Shown here in pieces: positions 52,226 through 61,553 of a stretch of 64,000 nt of DNA. This DNA is from Methylobacterium sp. J-076. Its GTDB lineage: Bacteria; Pseudomonadota; Alphaproteobacteria; Rhizobiales; Beijerinckiaceae. Under the pieces are notes generated by a model. It was given only the letters and a program-made list of their open reading frames with translations, had not been told where the DNA came from and searched no databases. Position numbers and translations under genes: made by a program. The DNA lies in contig NZ_JAKSXW010000129.1 in NCBI RefSeq assembly GCF_022829405.1, forward strand, positions 57,337 through 121,336, given 5' to 3'. The stretch's first letter is position 1; the number at the start of each line of letters is the position of its first letter.

Positions 52226-52635
52226 GGTAATTCTCCTTCACGGCATCGGCGCCGCGACGGTGAAATATGTGTTCGCGTTGCCGGTTTAAGATGCGTCTGC
52301 GCAAATAATTAGTGTCGGCATGGTCTTGAAAGGGCGGCTGACCCGACATGCCATCATGGCATACTGCCTTGACCGGCCTCATCGAGGACATGAATGCTTC
52401 CTGAATGGCATTCATGGGAGGGGCACGATCCGAAGATCCTGGCCTTCTCCTTCCCCTGCGGTACGGGATCGGCCCCTGAGGCCGGCACGGCGGCCGTCGC
52501 GTACTGCCGGCTTGTCGTCCGGCACCGTCCTCGGCGAGGCGCAGGTGCCGGGACTGTTACCGGACGCGGGGAACGAGGTTCGGCCGAACCCGTTCCTGGT
52601 TCCCGTGGCCGGCCTGGTCGCGAAGGAGAACCGCC
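52226..52635. other. intergenic region with EcfG-type promoter for csbD
   Basis: No protein gene recognised. The region separates the minus-strand glycine-zipper gene and the plus-strand csbD gene. The right part carries the promoter listed at 52570-52594. Confidence 0.6.
52570..52594 (+). promoter_or_regulatory. EcfG-type general stress promoter upstream of csbD
   Basis: GGAAC at 52570-52574 and CGTT at 52591-52594 are separated by 16 bases, the consensus for the alphaproteobacterial general stress sigma factor EcfG. The -10 element lies 41 bases before the csbD ATG, a suitable distance. The match was read directly from the sequence; sigma-factor use is inferred. Confidence 0.72.
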
Positions 52636-52839
52636 ATGAGCAGCACCACCGACAAGATCAAGGGCCTTGCCAACGAGGCCGTCGGCAACGTGAAGCAGGG
52701 CATCGGCAACGCCACCGACAACGACAAGCTCAAGGCCGAGGGCAAGGCCCAGGAACTCAAGGGCGACGCCCAGAAGACGACCGGGGACGTCAAGGACGGC
52801 GCCAAGCATGTCGCCGACAAGGTCACCGGCAAGGCCTGA
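52636..52839 (+). CDS. csbD: CsbD-family stress protein
   Basis: Small hydrophilic protein of 67 residues with the CsbD layout: MSSTTDKIKGLANEAVGNVKQ, then LKAEGKAQELKGDAQKTTGDVKDGAK. It is rich in K, A, D and G and lacks aromatic residues and cysteine. CsbD proteins are induced by general stress in many bacteria; the biochemical role is unknown. GAAGGAG lies eight bases before the ATG. A consensus EcfG promoter lies 41 bases upstream and a ten-base-pair GC hairpin follows the stop, so this is a self-contained stress-induced unit. Confidence 0.95.
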   Translation: MSSTTDKIKGLANEAVGNVKQGIGNATDNDKLKAEGKAQELKGDAQKTTGDVKDGAKHVADKVTGKA

Positions 52840-53415
52840 TCCATCTCCGCGGGGCGGCTGGGCCGCCCCGCCACCGGCCGTGCCGGGCTCCATGCGTCGC
52901 ACGGGGACGCGGGGCTGTTCGGCCCCCCTGCCGGACCATCGACGGGCGAGCCTGCCGGACACCATCGTGGAAGGGTTGGTCGCCCCTGGCCGTGAGGACG
53001 GTCGGACGTGAAGGGCCGCCCTCGCGTGAGAGCCGTTATCCTCTGGGGATAGGTTCGCCGAGGCAGATGGCTCGCCCCCCATCGACGCTTCGACGGCGGC
53101 AATCGGCTCAGTCTCGGACTGCCCCGGGACGTCAGCCCGCGAGGGGGCGCTGTCCCGCCTGCAACGGATTCGGCCTAGCCGGTCCCGGCTGTTGCGGCGA
53201 TAGGGCCGGAAACGCCGCCGACCGTGCCCGGGATCCGCCTGTCGCGCGGGGTGTTCCGCGGATCCGGTCGGCTCGGCCGCGGATCCGGTCATGCTTGTGG
53301 TTCGGACGGCTGATCTGTCGAATCGGCACCCCTCAGCGGGCTAGCCTTCTCGACGCCAAAACGCAGTCCAGCCTGGGGCCGTCACGCCGAACGGCGTGAC
53401 GGCGGGTCGTCTGGA
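52840..53415. other. intergenic after csbD, no further gene
   Basis: Apart from the hairpin at 52849-52871 nothing is recognised. The open frames here are GC-driven and lack family matches. Confidence 0.5.
52849..52871 (+). terminator. GC hairpin after csbD
   Basis: GCGGGGCGGC at 52849-52858 pairs perfectly with 52862-52871 around a three-base loop, ten bases after the csbD stop codon. There is no U-tract, so it is terminator-like, not a textbook intrinsic terminator. Confidence 0.6.
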
Positions 53416-53817
53416 TCAGTATCCGTAGCCGTAGGCCGGATAGCCATAAGCAGGCGCGTAGCCGTAAGCGGGCGCGTAGCCGTATCCGCCGTAGTACCCG
53501 ACCGGACGTCCGTACCCATAACCACCGTAGCCGCCGTAGCCGCCGTAGCTGTTCGCGACGATGGCGCCGGCTGCGAGACCGGCGATGCCGAGGCCGATGG
53601 CAGCCCCTGGGCCGATGCCGCGGCGATAGCCGTAACCGCGACCGTAGCCGCCGCCGTAGCCACGGTATCCGCCTCTGAAGCCGACGCCGCGGTAACCGCC
53701 GCCGTAGCCATAGCCACCATGGCCGTAGCCACCACCCCAGCCGTGAGCCTCGGCGGGTGCCGATGCCAGCAGGCCAAGTCCGAGCAACGCCGTTGAGGCA
53801 AGTGCGAGCTTGCGCAT
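53416..53817 (-). CDS. exported Gly/Tyr-rich low-complexity protein
   Basis: Protein of 133 residues with a clear signal peptide (LALASTALLGLGLLASAPAEA, residues 4-24). The mature part is dominated by GGY and YGG repeats, interrupted by a hydrophobic glycine-zipper segment (GAAIGLGIAGLAAGAIVA, about residues 73-90), and ends in four APAYGY-like repeats. Such proteins are seen in Methylobacterium and relatives, but their role is unknown; envelope association is likely. The ATG at 53817 has AGGAG six bases upstream. A GGAAC/TGTT pair further upstream may be an imperfect EcfG site. Confidence 0.78.
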   Translation of the reverse strand: MRKLALASTALLGLGLLASAPAEAHGWGGGYGHGGYGYGGGYRGVGFRGGYRGYGGGYGRGYGYRRGIGPGAAIGLGIAGLAAGAIVANSYGGYGGYGGYGYGRPVGYYGGYGYAPAYGYAPAYGYPAYGYGY

Positions 53818-54173
53818 TCGAGAACTCCTGTCGTGCGGGACGTGGGCCGAAAACACCCTCGCCCGCTCGACCGTTCCGGATTCGGCCATGGTACAACACG
53901 TCACAGGTCGGTGGCCGGGACCGCCATTGTGAGCGTCGTCGCCTATCGCGGGCACGAACCCGTTCGATGACGCGGTCTGCCCAGCCCAGCTGAGGTCTGC
54001 CCCGTTGCCAGGCCTTACGACGGGCGGGCTCCGGCAGCTCGTGGCCGAAAGCCGTCGGTTCGCATCAAGGCCGCGCGAACGGCCAAGCGGACATGAAGCC
54101 TTCCTGTGACCTGGCCGCAGGCGGCGTGCCACCCCGTCGATCACCACCGGATACAGGGCGAGAGCTCGCCGTT
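53818..54173. other. intergenic, no gene recognised
   Basis: Carries the possible EcfG site at 53852-53877. Nothing else is supported. Confidence 0.5.
53852..53877 (-). promoter_or_regulatory. possible EcfG-type promoter, imperfect -10
   Basis: On the minus strand GGAAC (53877-53873) is followed after 17 bases by TGTT (53855-53852), 34 bases before the ATG of the Gly/Tyr-rich protein. The -35 is perfect, but the -10 differs from CGTT by one base. Confidence 0.35.
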
Positions 54174-54479
54174 TCAGTGCAGTCCGAGCTGCGACTTGCT
54201 GATGAGCCGCCCGTTGCGAAACGTCAGGACGAGATTCGCGCCGGTGCGACCCGTGCCGCGCCAGGAATACGTCGCTCGCCGAACCGTGCCGATGGTCATG
54301 TGGGTCACCCGGCGGCCCGGGCAACCGAGACGTTCGACAGCGTGATGATAGCTCATCCCGTGCTTCAACGCGGCGTAGTCCTGTCGGGTGACGCGGCACT
54401 CCGCGTGGTGTGCGGCGAGTGACGGTCCGCCGAAGGCGAGGAGGGCGGCGGCGGCGACGGCAAGGCGAAGCTTCGACAT
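54174..54479 (-). CDS. small exported SmpA/BamE-like protein
   Basis: Protein of 101 residues with a signal peptide (LAVAAAALLAFGGPSLAA, residues 6-23). The mature part has the pattern of the SmpA/BamE-like fold: a DYAALKHGMSYHHAVERLGCPGRR helix-turn, then a YSWRG strand and a LVLTFRNGRLISKSQLGL closing strand. The lipobox cysteine of BamE is absent, so it is soluble, not a lipoprotein. Two cysteines (AEC and LGC) may pair. There is no link to the BAM complex here; the fold also occurs in unrelated periplasmic proteins. Family is plausible, function unknown. Confidence 0.65.
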   Translation of the reverse strand: MSKLRLAVAAAALLAFGGPSLAAHHAECRVTRQDYAALKHGMSYHHAVERLGCPGRRVTHMTIGTVRRATYSWRGTGRTGANLVLTFRNGRLISKSQLGLH

Positions 54480-54552
54480 GGAGGATCGGTCCGGTGACGA
54501 CAGGATCTAGACGCGTCGCAGGGGGGGCGACGGATCGCTCTGTGAAGCGCGC

Positions 54553-55761
54553 TCAGCCGGGCCCGCCCGATGCCGGTGCGTCCGCCCCCGTCTTGCCATC
54601 GACCTTCACGTCCCCCGCCGGCTGGGTGGTGACCTTCAGATTCTCCCGCATCTCCTGAAGGTGGTCCACGACCACTTGGTCCCCGGCCGAGAGCCCATCG
54701 AGGATCGCGGTATTGTCGCCGTAGGTGTCTCCCGTCGTGACGGGCTTCTGGCGAACCTTGCCGGTCGCATCGACCGCGTAGACGATCTGCTGGGCGAGCT
54801 GCGAGTCGAGGGCGGCGGTCGGCACCAGGAGCTTCTCCTGCGTGCCCGTCCGGATGCTGGCGCGGACGAACTGGCCGGGCAGGAAGCGCTCGTCGTCGTT
54901 CGGCATCAGGGCCCGGACGAGGCGCCGGGCCGTGCGGGGATCGAACCGGTTGTCGAGCTGGTAGATCTTGGCCTCGCGCACCGGCGTCCCGTCCTCGCCG
55001 AGCACCGACACGGTGACGCCCCCGGTCTTCATCGCCGTCCGGACCGCTTCGGAATCCTCGGAGGACAACGCCATCTGGATGTCGATGGGATCGAGCTGGA
55101 CGACGGAGACCAAATGGGTCTGGTTCTCGATGACGAGATCGCCGGGGTTGATGGTCGACAGGCTGGCGCGCCCGTCGAAGGGGGCGTTCACCACCGCGTA
55201 GTCGAGATTGAGGTTCTGCCGGGCGATGGCGGCCTCCGCCCCCTGAACCTGCGCCACGGCCGAGGTTCGGTTGGCCTGGAGCTGCTGAAACCGCTGTTCG
55301 GTGGCGTAGCCCTTGTCGGCGAGCGACTCGGTGCGGTCCACCTCTGCCTGCGCGAAGGTCAGTTGCGCCTCGGCCTGGGCCTGCTGCGATTTGGCGGTCT
55401 GCAGCGCCACCTCGAAGGGCCGCGGATCGATGCGGAAGAGCACCTGCCCCTTCTTGACGTGCCCCCCCGGCTCGAACGGGCGCTCCGTGACGTTGCCGGT
55501 CACGCGCGCCTGCAGGGTGGCATCCTGCTGCGAGATGATTGTCCCGGTATACGTGAAGGCGATCGGGACCTTGACCGTGCGGACGGTGACGACCCGGACC
55601 TGCAGCGGCGGCTCATCCAGGTCCTTTGCCGGCTTTTCGCCCAGGAACGGCAGCGCGGCGGCGATGTGTTCCAGCGAAGGGCGGCCGGCCGCGTACCAGC
55701 CCCCCGCGCCCGCGAGCACGATCAGCCCCGCCCCCACACCCACCTTGACTGCTGTCCGCAC
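54553..55761 (-). CDS. RND efflux periplasmic adaptor (AcrA/MexE-like)
   Basis: Membrane fusion protein of 402 residues. An N-terminal signal-anchor (VGVGAGLIVLAGAGGW) is followed by a lipoyl half (VTGNVTERPFEPGGHVKKGQ), a coiled-coil hairpin (about residues 100-175), the second lipoyl half (VNAPFDGRASLSTINPGD) and beta-barrel and membrane-proximal domains. It links an RND pump to a TolC-like channel. The start is taken as the GTG at 55761 with GGGAG eight bases upstream; the frame continues far upstream but would overlap the divergent pump. The adaptor is divergent from the pump, with 135 bases between, instead of lying in the same operon as is usual. Confidence 0.9.
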   Translation of the reverse strand: MRTAVKVGVGAGLIVLAGAGGWYAAGRPSLEHIAAALPFLGEKPAKDLDEPPLQVRVVTVRTVKVPIAFTYTGTIISQQDATLQARVTGNVTERPFEPGGHVKKGQVLFRIDPRPFEVALQTAKSQQAQAEAQLTFAQAEVDRTESLADKGYATEQRFQQLQANRTSAVAQVQGAEAAIARQNLNLDYAVVNAPFDGRASLSTINPGDLVIENQTHLVSVVQLDPIDIQMALSSEDSEAVRTAMKTGGVTVSVLGEDGTPVREAKIYQLDNRFDPRTARRLVRALMPNDDERFLPGQFVRASIRTGTQEKLLVPTAALDSQLAQQIVYAVDATGKVRQKPVTTGDTYGDNTAILDGLSAGDQVVVDHLQEMRENLKVTTQPAGDVKVDGKTGADAPASGGPG

Positions 55762-55896
55762 CGCTGACGCTCCCGAGACCGACGGTGCCGGCCCATGCGA
55801 TCGCGACGGTCCGGCGGCAGAGGAACACGCCTGCGGGCCAGACGTTGCAACGCCGCCGCCACGAGGCCGGCCCACGACCGGAAGCCCCACTTTCGC

Positions 55897-58800
55897 ATGT
55901 TCGCCCGCTTCGTCGATCGGCCGGTGCTGGCCGGCGTCATCTCCGTGCTGATCACGCTCATCGGCGCCGTGGCCGGCCTGACCTTGCCGATCGCCCAGTT
56001 CCCCGAGATCGCCCCGCCGATCATCAACATCCAGGCGACCTATCCGGGGGCCAGCGCGCAGCAGGCCTACGAGGCCATCGCGATCCCGCTGGAGCAGGAG
56101 ATCAACGGCGCGTAGAACCTGCTCTACATCAACTCCACCAGCAACACCGACGGCAGCGTCAGCATGGACGCGACCTTCGAGGTGGGCTCGGACCTCGACG
56201 CGGCGGCCGCGGAGGTGCTGACTCGTGCCAACCGGGCAGAGGCCAAGCTTCCCCCCTCGGTCAACGCGCAGGGTCTGGAGATCACGAAGAGTTCGCGCCA
56301 ACGGCTCGGCAACATCGTCCTCTACGCGGACGACGGAACGCCCTACGACGAGCTCTTCCTGGCCAACTGGGCCGAGACGCAGGTGATCAAGCCCCTGCGC
56401 CGGGTGCAGGGCATGGGGCGCATCGTCAACTTCTCCAACAAGCGCTACGCCATGCGGATCTGGCTGGATCCGCGGAAGATGGAGGCGCTGGCCATCAGCC
56501 CCGGCGCGGTCACGACCGCCATCACCCAGCAGAATGCCCAGATCACGACCGGCACGCTCGGCAAGCCGCCGGTCGATCAGGCGACCGCCTTCGAGCTGCA
56601 GCTCGTCACCCAGGGGCGCCTTCGCCGGCCGGAGGAGTTCGGCAACATTCTCCTGCGCGCGAACCCGGACGGCTCCGTGGTCCGCATCCGCGACGTCGCA
56701 AGGGTCGAGCTCGGCTCCGAGCAGTACGGCGTCCGCTCCAGCTTCGACGGGGCGCCCTCCGCCACGCTCGGCCTCTACCAGAACCCGGATGCCAACGCGG
56801 TCCAGGTGATGGACGGCGCCCGGGCCACGATGGCGGACCTCGCCAAGCGCTTCCCACCGGGCCTGAAATACAAGATCGCCCTCGACCGCACCGAGTTCGT
56901 GAAGGAGGCGATCTTCGAGGTCGTGCGCACGCTGTTCGAGGCGCTCATCCTCGTGGTGATCGTCACCTACCTCTTCCTCCAGAATTGGCGGGCGACCCTC
57001 ATCCCCGCCATCGCGGTGCCGGTGGCCCTGGTGGGCACCTTCGGGCCGATGGCCCTGCTCGGCTTCTCGTTCAACACCTTGAGCCTGCTCGGCATGGTGC
57101 TGGCCGTGGGCCTCGTGGTCGATGACGCGATCATCGTGGTCGAGAACACGGAACGCCTGATGGACGAAGGGATGGAGCCGCGCGAAGCCTCGCGCGAGGC
57201 CGTGACCGAGGTCGCCGGCCCCGTCATCGCCACCACCCTCGTCCTGGCGGCACTGTTCGTCCCGGTGGCCTTCATCCCCGGCCTCACCGGCAAGCTGTAC
57301 AACCAGTTCGCCCTCACCATCGCCATCTCGGTGATGATCTCGGCGGTGGTGTCGCTGACGTTGACCCCGGCCCTGTGCGCGCTGATCCTCAAGCATCGCG
57401 AGCCGGACGTGAAGGACGAGAGCCGCTGGCGCGCGCCCCTGCGCTGGTTCAACGCCGGGCTGGAGGGGGCGAGCCGCCGCCTCGTGGCCGCGATCGGCTG
57501 GCTCACCGGCCACATCGCCCTCGTGGCGATCGTCTTCGTGCTCTTCGCCGCCGTCACCGTGTGGATGACCGTGCAACGCCCCTCCGGTTTCGTGCCGGAC
57601 GAGGACCAGGGCTACTTCTTCGCCGACGTGGTTCTGCCCAAAGGCGCCTCGGTGGCGCGCACCGACAGGATGGTCGACCGGGTCGGCGCGGCCCTGCGCG
57701 AGATTCCGAGCGTGGAGCACACGATCGGGGTGACCGGCCGCAGCATCCTCGCCGACGCGATCGCGCCGTTCTACGGCTTCCAGATCCCGACGCTGAAGCC
57801 CTGGGGTGAGCGCGACCAGAGCGTGAACGACGTCATCGCCACGGTGCAGACGCGCTTCAAGCACGACCCCGATGGCCAGATCCGGGTGGTGAACCCCTCG
57901 CCGCTACCCGGGCTCGGGTCGCGCAGCGGCCTCACCCTGGAACTCCAGGACCGGAGCGGGGCCGGCGGCCTCAAGCTCGCCGAAGCTGCCCAGCGCTTCA
58001 TCACCGAGATGGAGACGCTGCCGTCCGTCGGCCGCGCGATCCCGACGACCAGCTACGGTGTCCCACAGATGCGGCTCGAGATCGACCGGGCCAAGGCCGA
58101 ACAGCTCGGCGTGCCGCTCCAGAACCTGTTCGACGCCCTCGGGACCTATGTCGGCTCGAGTTTCGTCAACCTCTTCAACCGCTTCGGCTACGTCTACCGG
58201 GTCTATGTCCAGAGCGAGGCCTCGGGCCGCCGGACCATCGAGGATGTCGAGGCCCTGACCGTGTTGAACAACCGCGGCGAGCCCGTCCGAGTCGGCTCAC
58301 TGATCCAGACGCACTTCGTCACCGGCCCGACGGCGGTCCTCTCCTACAACACCTACCCGACCATCGAGATCGCGGTGGACACGGCGGCCAACGCCAGTTC
58401 GGGCACCGCCATCGCGGCGATCGAGGCCCTGGCCGATGCCAAGCTGCCCTCCACCTACGCGGTCGAATGGACCGACGTCGCCTACCAGGAGAAGATCGCG
58501 GGGGGCTACGCGCCGCTGATCTTCGGCCTCGGCACGCTGATGATCTTCCTGCTCCTGGCGGGGCAGTACGAATCGCTGCGCCTGCCGTTCGTGATCCTGC
58601 TCGGAACGCCGATCGCCATCTTCGGCGCGGTGGGCTTCCTGGCCATCCGGGGGCTCGCCCTCGACATCTTCGGGCAGGTCGGGCTGCTGCTCCTCGTCGG
58701 GTTGGCGGCCAAGAACTCGATCCTGCTCGTGGCGTTCGCCGAGGATCTGCGCAAGCAGGGTGAGGACGTGCTGAAGGCCGCGCAGGACGCAGCCCGGCTC

Positions 58801-59052
58801 CGCATGCGCCCGATCCTCATGACGTCGTTCGCGTTCATCATGGGCTCGGTCCCGCTCGCCATCGCCAGCGGCGCCGGCGCCAACGCCCGGGTCTCGATGG
58901 GCACGGTGGTGATCGGCGGCCTGCTGGTGGCGACCTTCATCACCCTGTTCGTGACACCGACCTTCTACGTCGCGTTCGAGCGGCTGCTGGGTAAGTCCGG
59001 CGTCTCCGAGGCGCACGACACCACAGCCCCTCAGCAGGAGCGTCTTTCATAA
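55897..59052 (+). pseudogene. RND efflux pump (HAE1/AcrB-like) with in-frame amber codon
   Basis: Full frame of 1051 codons for an inner-membrane drug/proton antiporter. It opens MFARFVDRPVLAGVIS, then an LPIAQFPEIAPP motif, and later shows the DD pair of helix 4 (GLVVDDAIIVVEN), the FxPGxTG-like FIPGLTGKLYN loop and a C-terminal helix-11/12 region (FAFIMGSVPLAIASGAGANARVSMGT). A TAG at 56113-56115 interrupts the frame after codon 72 (EINGA, stop, NLLYINST), where relatives have D or E; a single G-to-T change from GAG explains it. The remainder from 56164 (962 codons) is open. It could be a recent pseudogene, a sequencing error, or a readthrough case. Without the first 72 residues the protein would lack helix 1 and part of the porter domain. 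Confidence 0.88.
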
Positions 59053-59168
59053 ACCCCGGATCGGGTGTTCCCATCGTTCCGTGCGGGCCCCCTCCCCCTC
59101 GTGGGGAGGGGCAGGGGTGGGGATGGGAGCGCGTCGAGCCTCACGGTCCATGTTTTTCAGAATACGCG
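59053..59168. repeat. dispersed intergenic palindromic repeat, copy 2
   Basis: Begins just after the pump stop codon: 'ggatcgggtgttccc', 'cgtgcggg', CCCCTCCCCC, a short spacer, GGGGAGGGG, and a 'gcgcgtcg...tttttcagaa' tail. The same order occurs at 13028-13136. The C-run/G-run stem could also stop transcription after the pump gene. Confidence 0.7.
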
Positions 59169-59286
59169 CGCGCCGAGATAAACCGACCGGCGGAGGCGGA
59201 GGTGATCAGCCGCCGCGGGCATCCGGTAGGATCGAGTGAGATGGAAGCGTGATGAGCGGAGGCCTGACCCTGTCCGTTATCGCCCG

Positions 59287-60687
59287 ATGAGGATCGCAGG
59301 CCATACCCTGGACGGCGTTTTGGCCGTCGTCAGGCGGTCAATGAGGGAGTTCATCGGCCTCCCCCTCATCGTCGTGGCCGCCTTTCTCGGCCTTTTCGCG
59401 CTGACCTACCTCCTCGACGATGCCCTCTGGGATCGGCCAGGGCCCGCGCCGCTCCCATGGCTCGCCCACATGCTCGGCGACACCACGGCGATCGCAAGCC
59501 TTTTGAGCACGGTCGCATCCGGCATGATCACGGTGACATCGATCACCTTCTCGCTCCTGCTCATTGCCGTACAGCAGACGGCCTCGACCCTGTCGACCCA
59601 CGTCTACGATCAATTCATTCAGCGCAGCTCGAACAAGTTCAGTTTCGGCTTCTTCGTCGGCCTCAGCGTGTTCGTGCTCCTGACGCTGGGCAGCGCCAGT
59701 CCGGAACACAAACCGATCATCGGCGCGCTCCTGTCGCTCATCATGACCGGGGCCGCGCTGTGTATGGTTGTGATCTTGATCTACAGCACGATCGATCAGA
59801 TGCGGCCGCACTCGGTCATCACCGCAATCCATGATCATACGGTCAAGGCTCGCGCGGCCGATCGCGCCATGATCGAGGGCACGCGCCGGGTGCCCCGCGC
59901 GAACCTGTCATGGTCCAACACCGTCCGCACCGACGCGTATGGCGTGGTCTGCGGTGTCGATGTGTCTGCCATCGAGCGGGCGACCGCGGGTCACGACATC
60001 GACGTCGAGATCATCGCACGGGTCGGGACCAACGTAGGCTTCCGGGATCCACTCTACCGTCTGCACGCGGCCGGCCCATTGCCGTCCGACGGGCAGACCG
60101 GTCTCGCAGACGCGATCAGCGCCTGCATCACGATCGAGCCTCGGCGGACCATCAACAGCGACGCCGGCTTCGGCATCGAGCAACTCTACTCGATCGCCTG
60201 GACCACCGCCTCGACCTCGAAGCAGAACCCGCAGCCTGCGATCCTCGTTTGCCACTGCTTGCGCGACATCATTGCCCGCTGGAGCCGCGCCGACCCGATC
60301 CCGGAACGCCCGTCGGCGCGGGTCGTCTACGCGGATAGGGCGGTGGACGATGCCATCCTCGCGATCGCTGCCATCGGTGTCGTCGCATCGGAGAGCATGC
60401 AGAACACCCTCGCTGCCGAGGTCTGGCGGACCCTGGCGACCCTGATCGACGACGTCCCGGCCGAGCGGCTGCCAGCCCTTACGGATACCGTCCGGCGGCT
60501 GCTGCCCTCCCTCGGGGACCACGTGCTGACCCGCGATCTGGAGCAGGAATTGCGCGGATGTCGATGTGCCCTGGAAAGCAGGGGTGAAGCGCGCGCTGCC
60601 GATGAAATCGAAGCGGCGACCGGCCAGCTGGCAGAGAGTATCGGGGTGCTGAACTCCCGCGGGACGCGCGTGCCTCCTCCGGCCTAA
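59287..60687 (+). CDS. DUF2254 inner-membrane protein
   Basis: Membrane protein of 466 residues that matches the DUF2254 layout: an N-terminal four-helix membrane region (about residues 15-165; FIGLPLIVVAAFLGLFALTY, TAIASLLSTVASGMITVTSITFSLLLIAVQ, FFVGLSVFVLLTLGS, LLSLIMTGAALCMVVILIY) and a soluble C-terminal part of about 290 residues. The conserved SITFSLLLIAVQ segment and the HVYDQFI stretch are typical. Function is unknown in the family. The ATG at 59287 gives the usual length; the frame before it is not family-like. Its stop TAA forms part of a CTAA that abuts the IS5-type left end, so the present C-terminus may be set by the insertion. Confidence 0.88.
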   Translation: MRIAGHTLDGVLAVVRRSMREFIGLPLIVVAAFLGLFALTYLLDDALWDRPGPAPLPWLAHMLGDTTAIASLLSTVASGMITVTSITFSLLLIAVQQTASTLSTHVYDQFIQRSSNKFSFGFFVGLSVFVLLTLGSASPEHKPIIGALLSLIMTGAALCMVVILIYSTIDQMRPHSVITAIHDHTVKARAADRAMIEGTRRVPRANLSWSNTVRTDAYGVVCGVDVSAIERATAGHDIDVEIIARVGTNVGFRDPLYRLHAAGPLPSDGQTGLADAISACITIEPRRTINSDAGFGIEQLYSIAWTTASTSKQNPQPAILVCHCLRDIIARWSRADPIPERPSARVVYADRAVDDAILAIAAIGVVASESMQNTLAAEVWRTLATLIDDVPAERLPALTDTVRRLLPSLGDHVLTRDLEQELRGCRCALESRGEARAADEIEAATGQLAESIGVLNSRGTRVPPPA

Positions 60688-61545
60688 GGTGTGGTGAGGA
60701 TTCGACTATTCCAGCCATCCGACGATGGCGGCAAGGGTGACAAATCCGAGGAAGGTGAGGAGCAGTTTGTCGTAGCGGGTCGCAACGCGACGGAACTGTT
60801 TGAGCTTGGCAAAGCACCGCTCGACCAGATTGCGCTCTGTGGAGAGATGTCGATCCTAGGCATGGGGGCGGCGCCGGTTGGGACGCGGCGGGATCACGGG
60901 CCGTGCCGGCAGATCGCGGATCGTGTCGTGAAAGTGCGCGGCGTCGTAGGCGCGGTCGGCGATGACGACGTCGCCGCCCAGGCCTTCGATCAGGGCGGCG
61001 GCCCGGACCACCTCGCCTTGCTGGCCGGGTCCGGCCAGCACCCGAACGGGATTGCCCAGCGCATCGCAGGCCAGATGGATCGTGGTGCTCGATCCGCCCC
61101 GGGAGCAACCCAGGCCCTGGGCATCAGGCCCGCTTTTCCCAGGCTGCGCCCGCCGCCTGCTGATGGGCGCGCACGATGGTGGCGTCCACGCAGATCCATT
61201 CCAGGTCGGCCTCCTCGGCCATGAGCGGCCGGATCTCGGCCAGCACGCCGCGGGCCATCCAGTCGTCGTAGCGGCGCTTGACCGTGCTGGCCTTGCCGAA
61301 GCGTTCGGGTAGGTCCTTCCAGCGTCCGCCCGAGCGGGTCATCGAGATCAAGCGTCGAGAAACAGACGGTTGTTCGTGCGCGAACCACGCCTGCCCGTGC
61401 AGCCGCTCGGAATCAGCGGGGCAAGGCGAACCCATTGCGCGTCGGTCAGGGCATCCGCCACGCCGGCGAAGATCGCGCTCTTTACCGGAGCATCGGTGCG
61501 CGTGACATCGGCTCCCCAAAGTCACAAAACTTTCGCAAGCGATCA
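60684..61545 (-). mobile_element. degraded IS5-family insertion sequence (IS427-like)
   Basis: A CTAA target is followed at 60688 by GGTGTGGTGAGGAT, the probable left end. The single transposase gene reads leftward from about 61508. The right end could not be fixed: no inverted copy of the left end lies between 61508 and 61560, so it is truncated or diverged. It separates the DUF2254 gene from the protease gene. Confidence 0.75.
60706..61508 (-). pseudogene. IS5-family transposase, frameshifted
   Basis: The reading begins MSRTDAPVKSAIFAGVADAL at 61508 and runs to RTNNRLFLDA, where a frameshift near 61350 is needed to continue ISMTRSGGRWKDLPERFGKA. A second shift near 61135 (AAWEK to KSGPDAQGLG) may be natural, since some IS427-group elements use programmed frameshifting and AAAAG lies there. 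An in-frame TAG near 60861 replaces an expected tyrosine (PHA, stop, DRHLSTERN). The tail YDKLLLTFLGFVTLAAIVGWLE closes the DDE domain. The DDE residues are in CVDATIV, VIADRAYD and TERNLVERCF. The element is inactive as read. Confidence 0.82.
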
Positions 61546-61553
61546 CCTGGGAT

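Noticed and set aside
55762..57864. 5' extension of the RND adaptor frame
   Set aside because: It would run antisense through the pump gene; adaptor homology starts only near 55761.
60691..61224. Plus-strand open frames through the IS element
   Set aside because: They are antisense to a recognisable IS5-type transposase.
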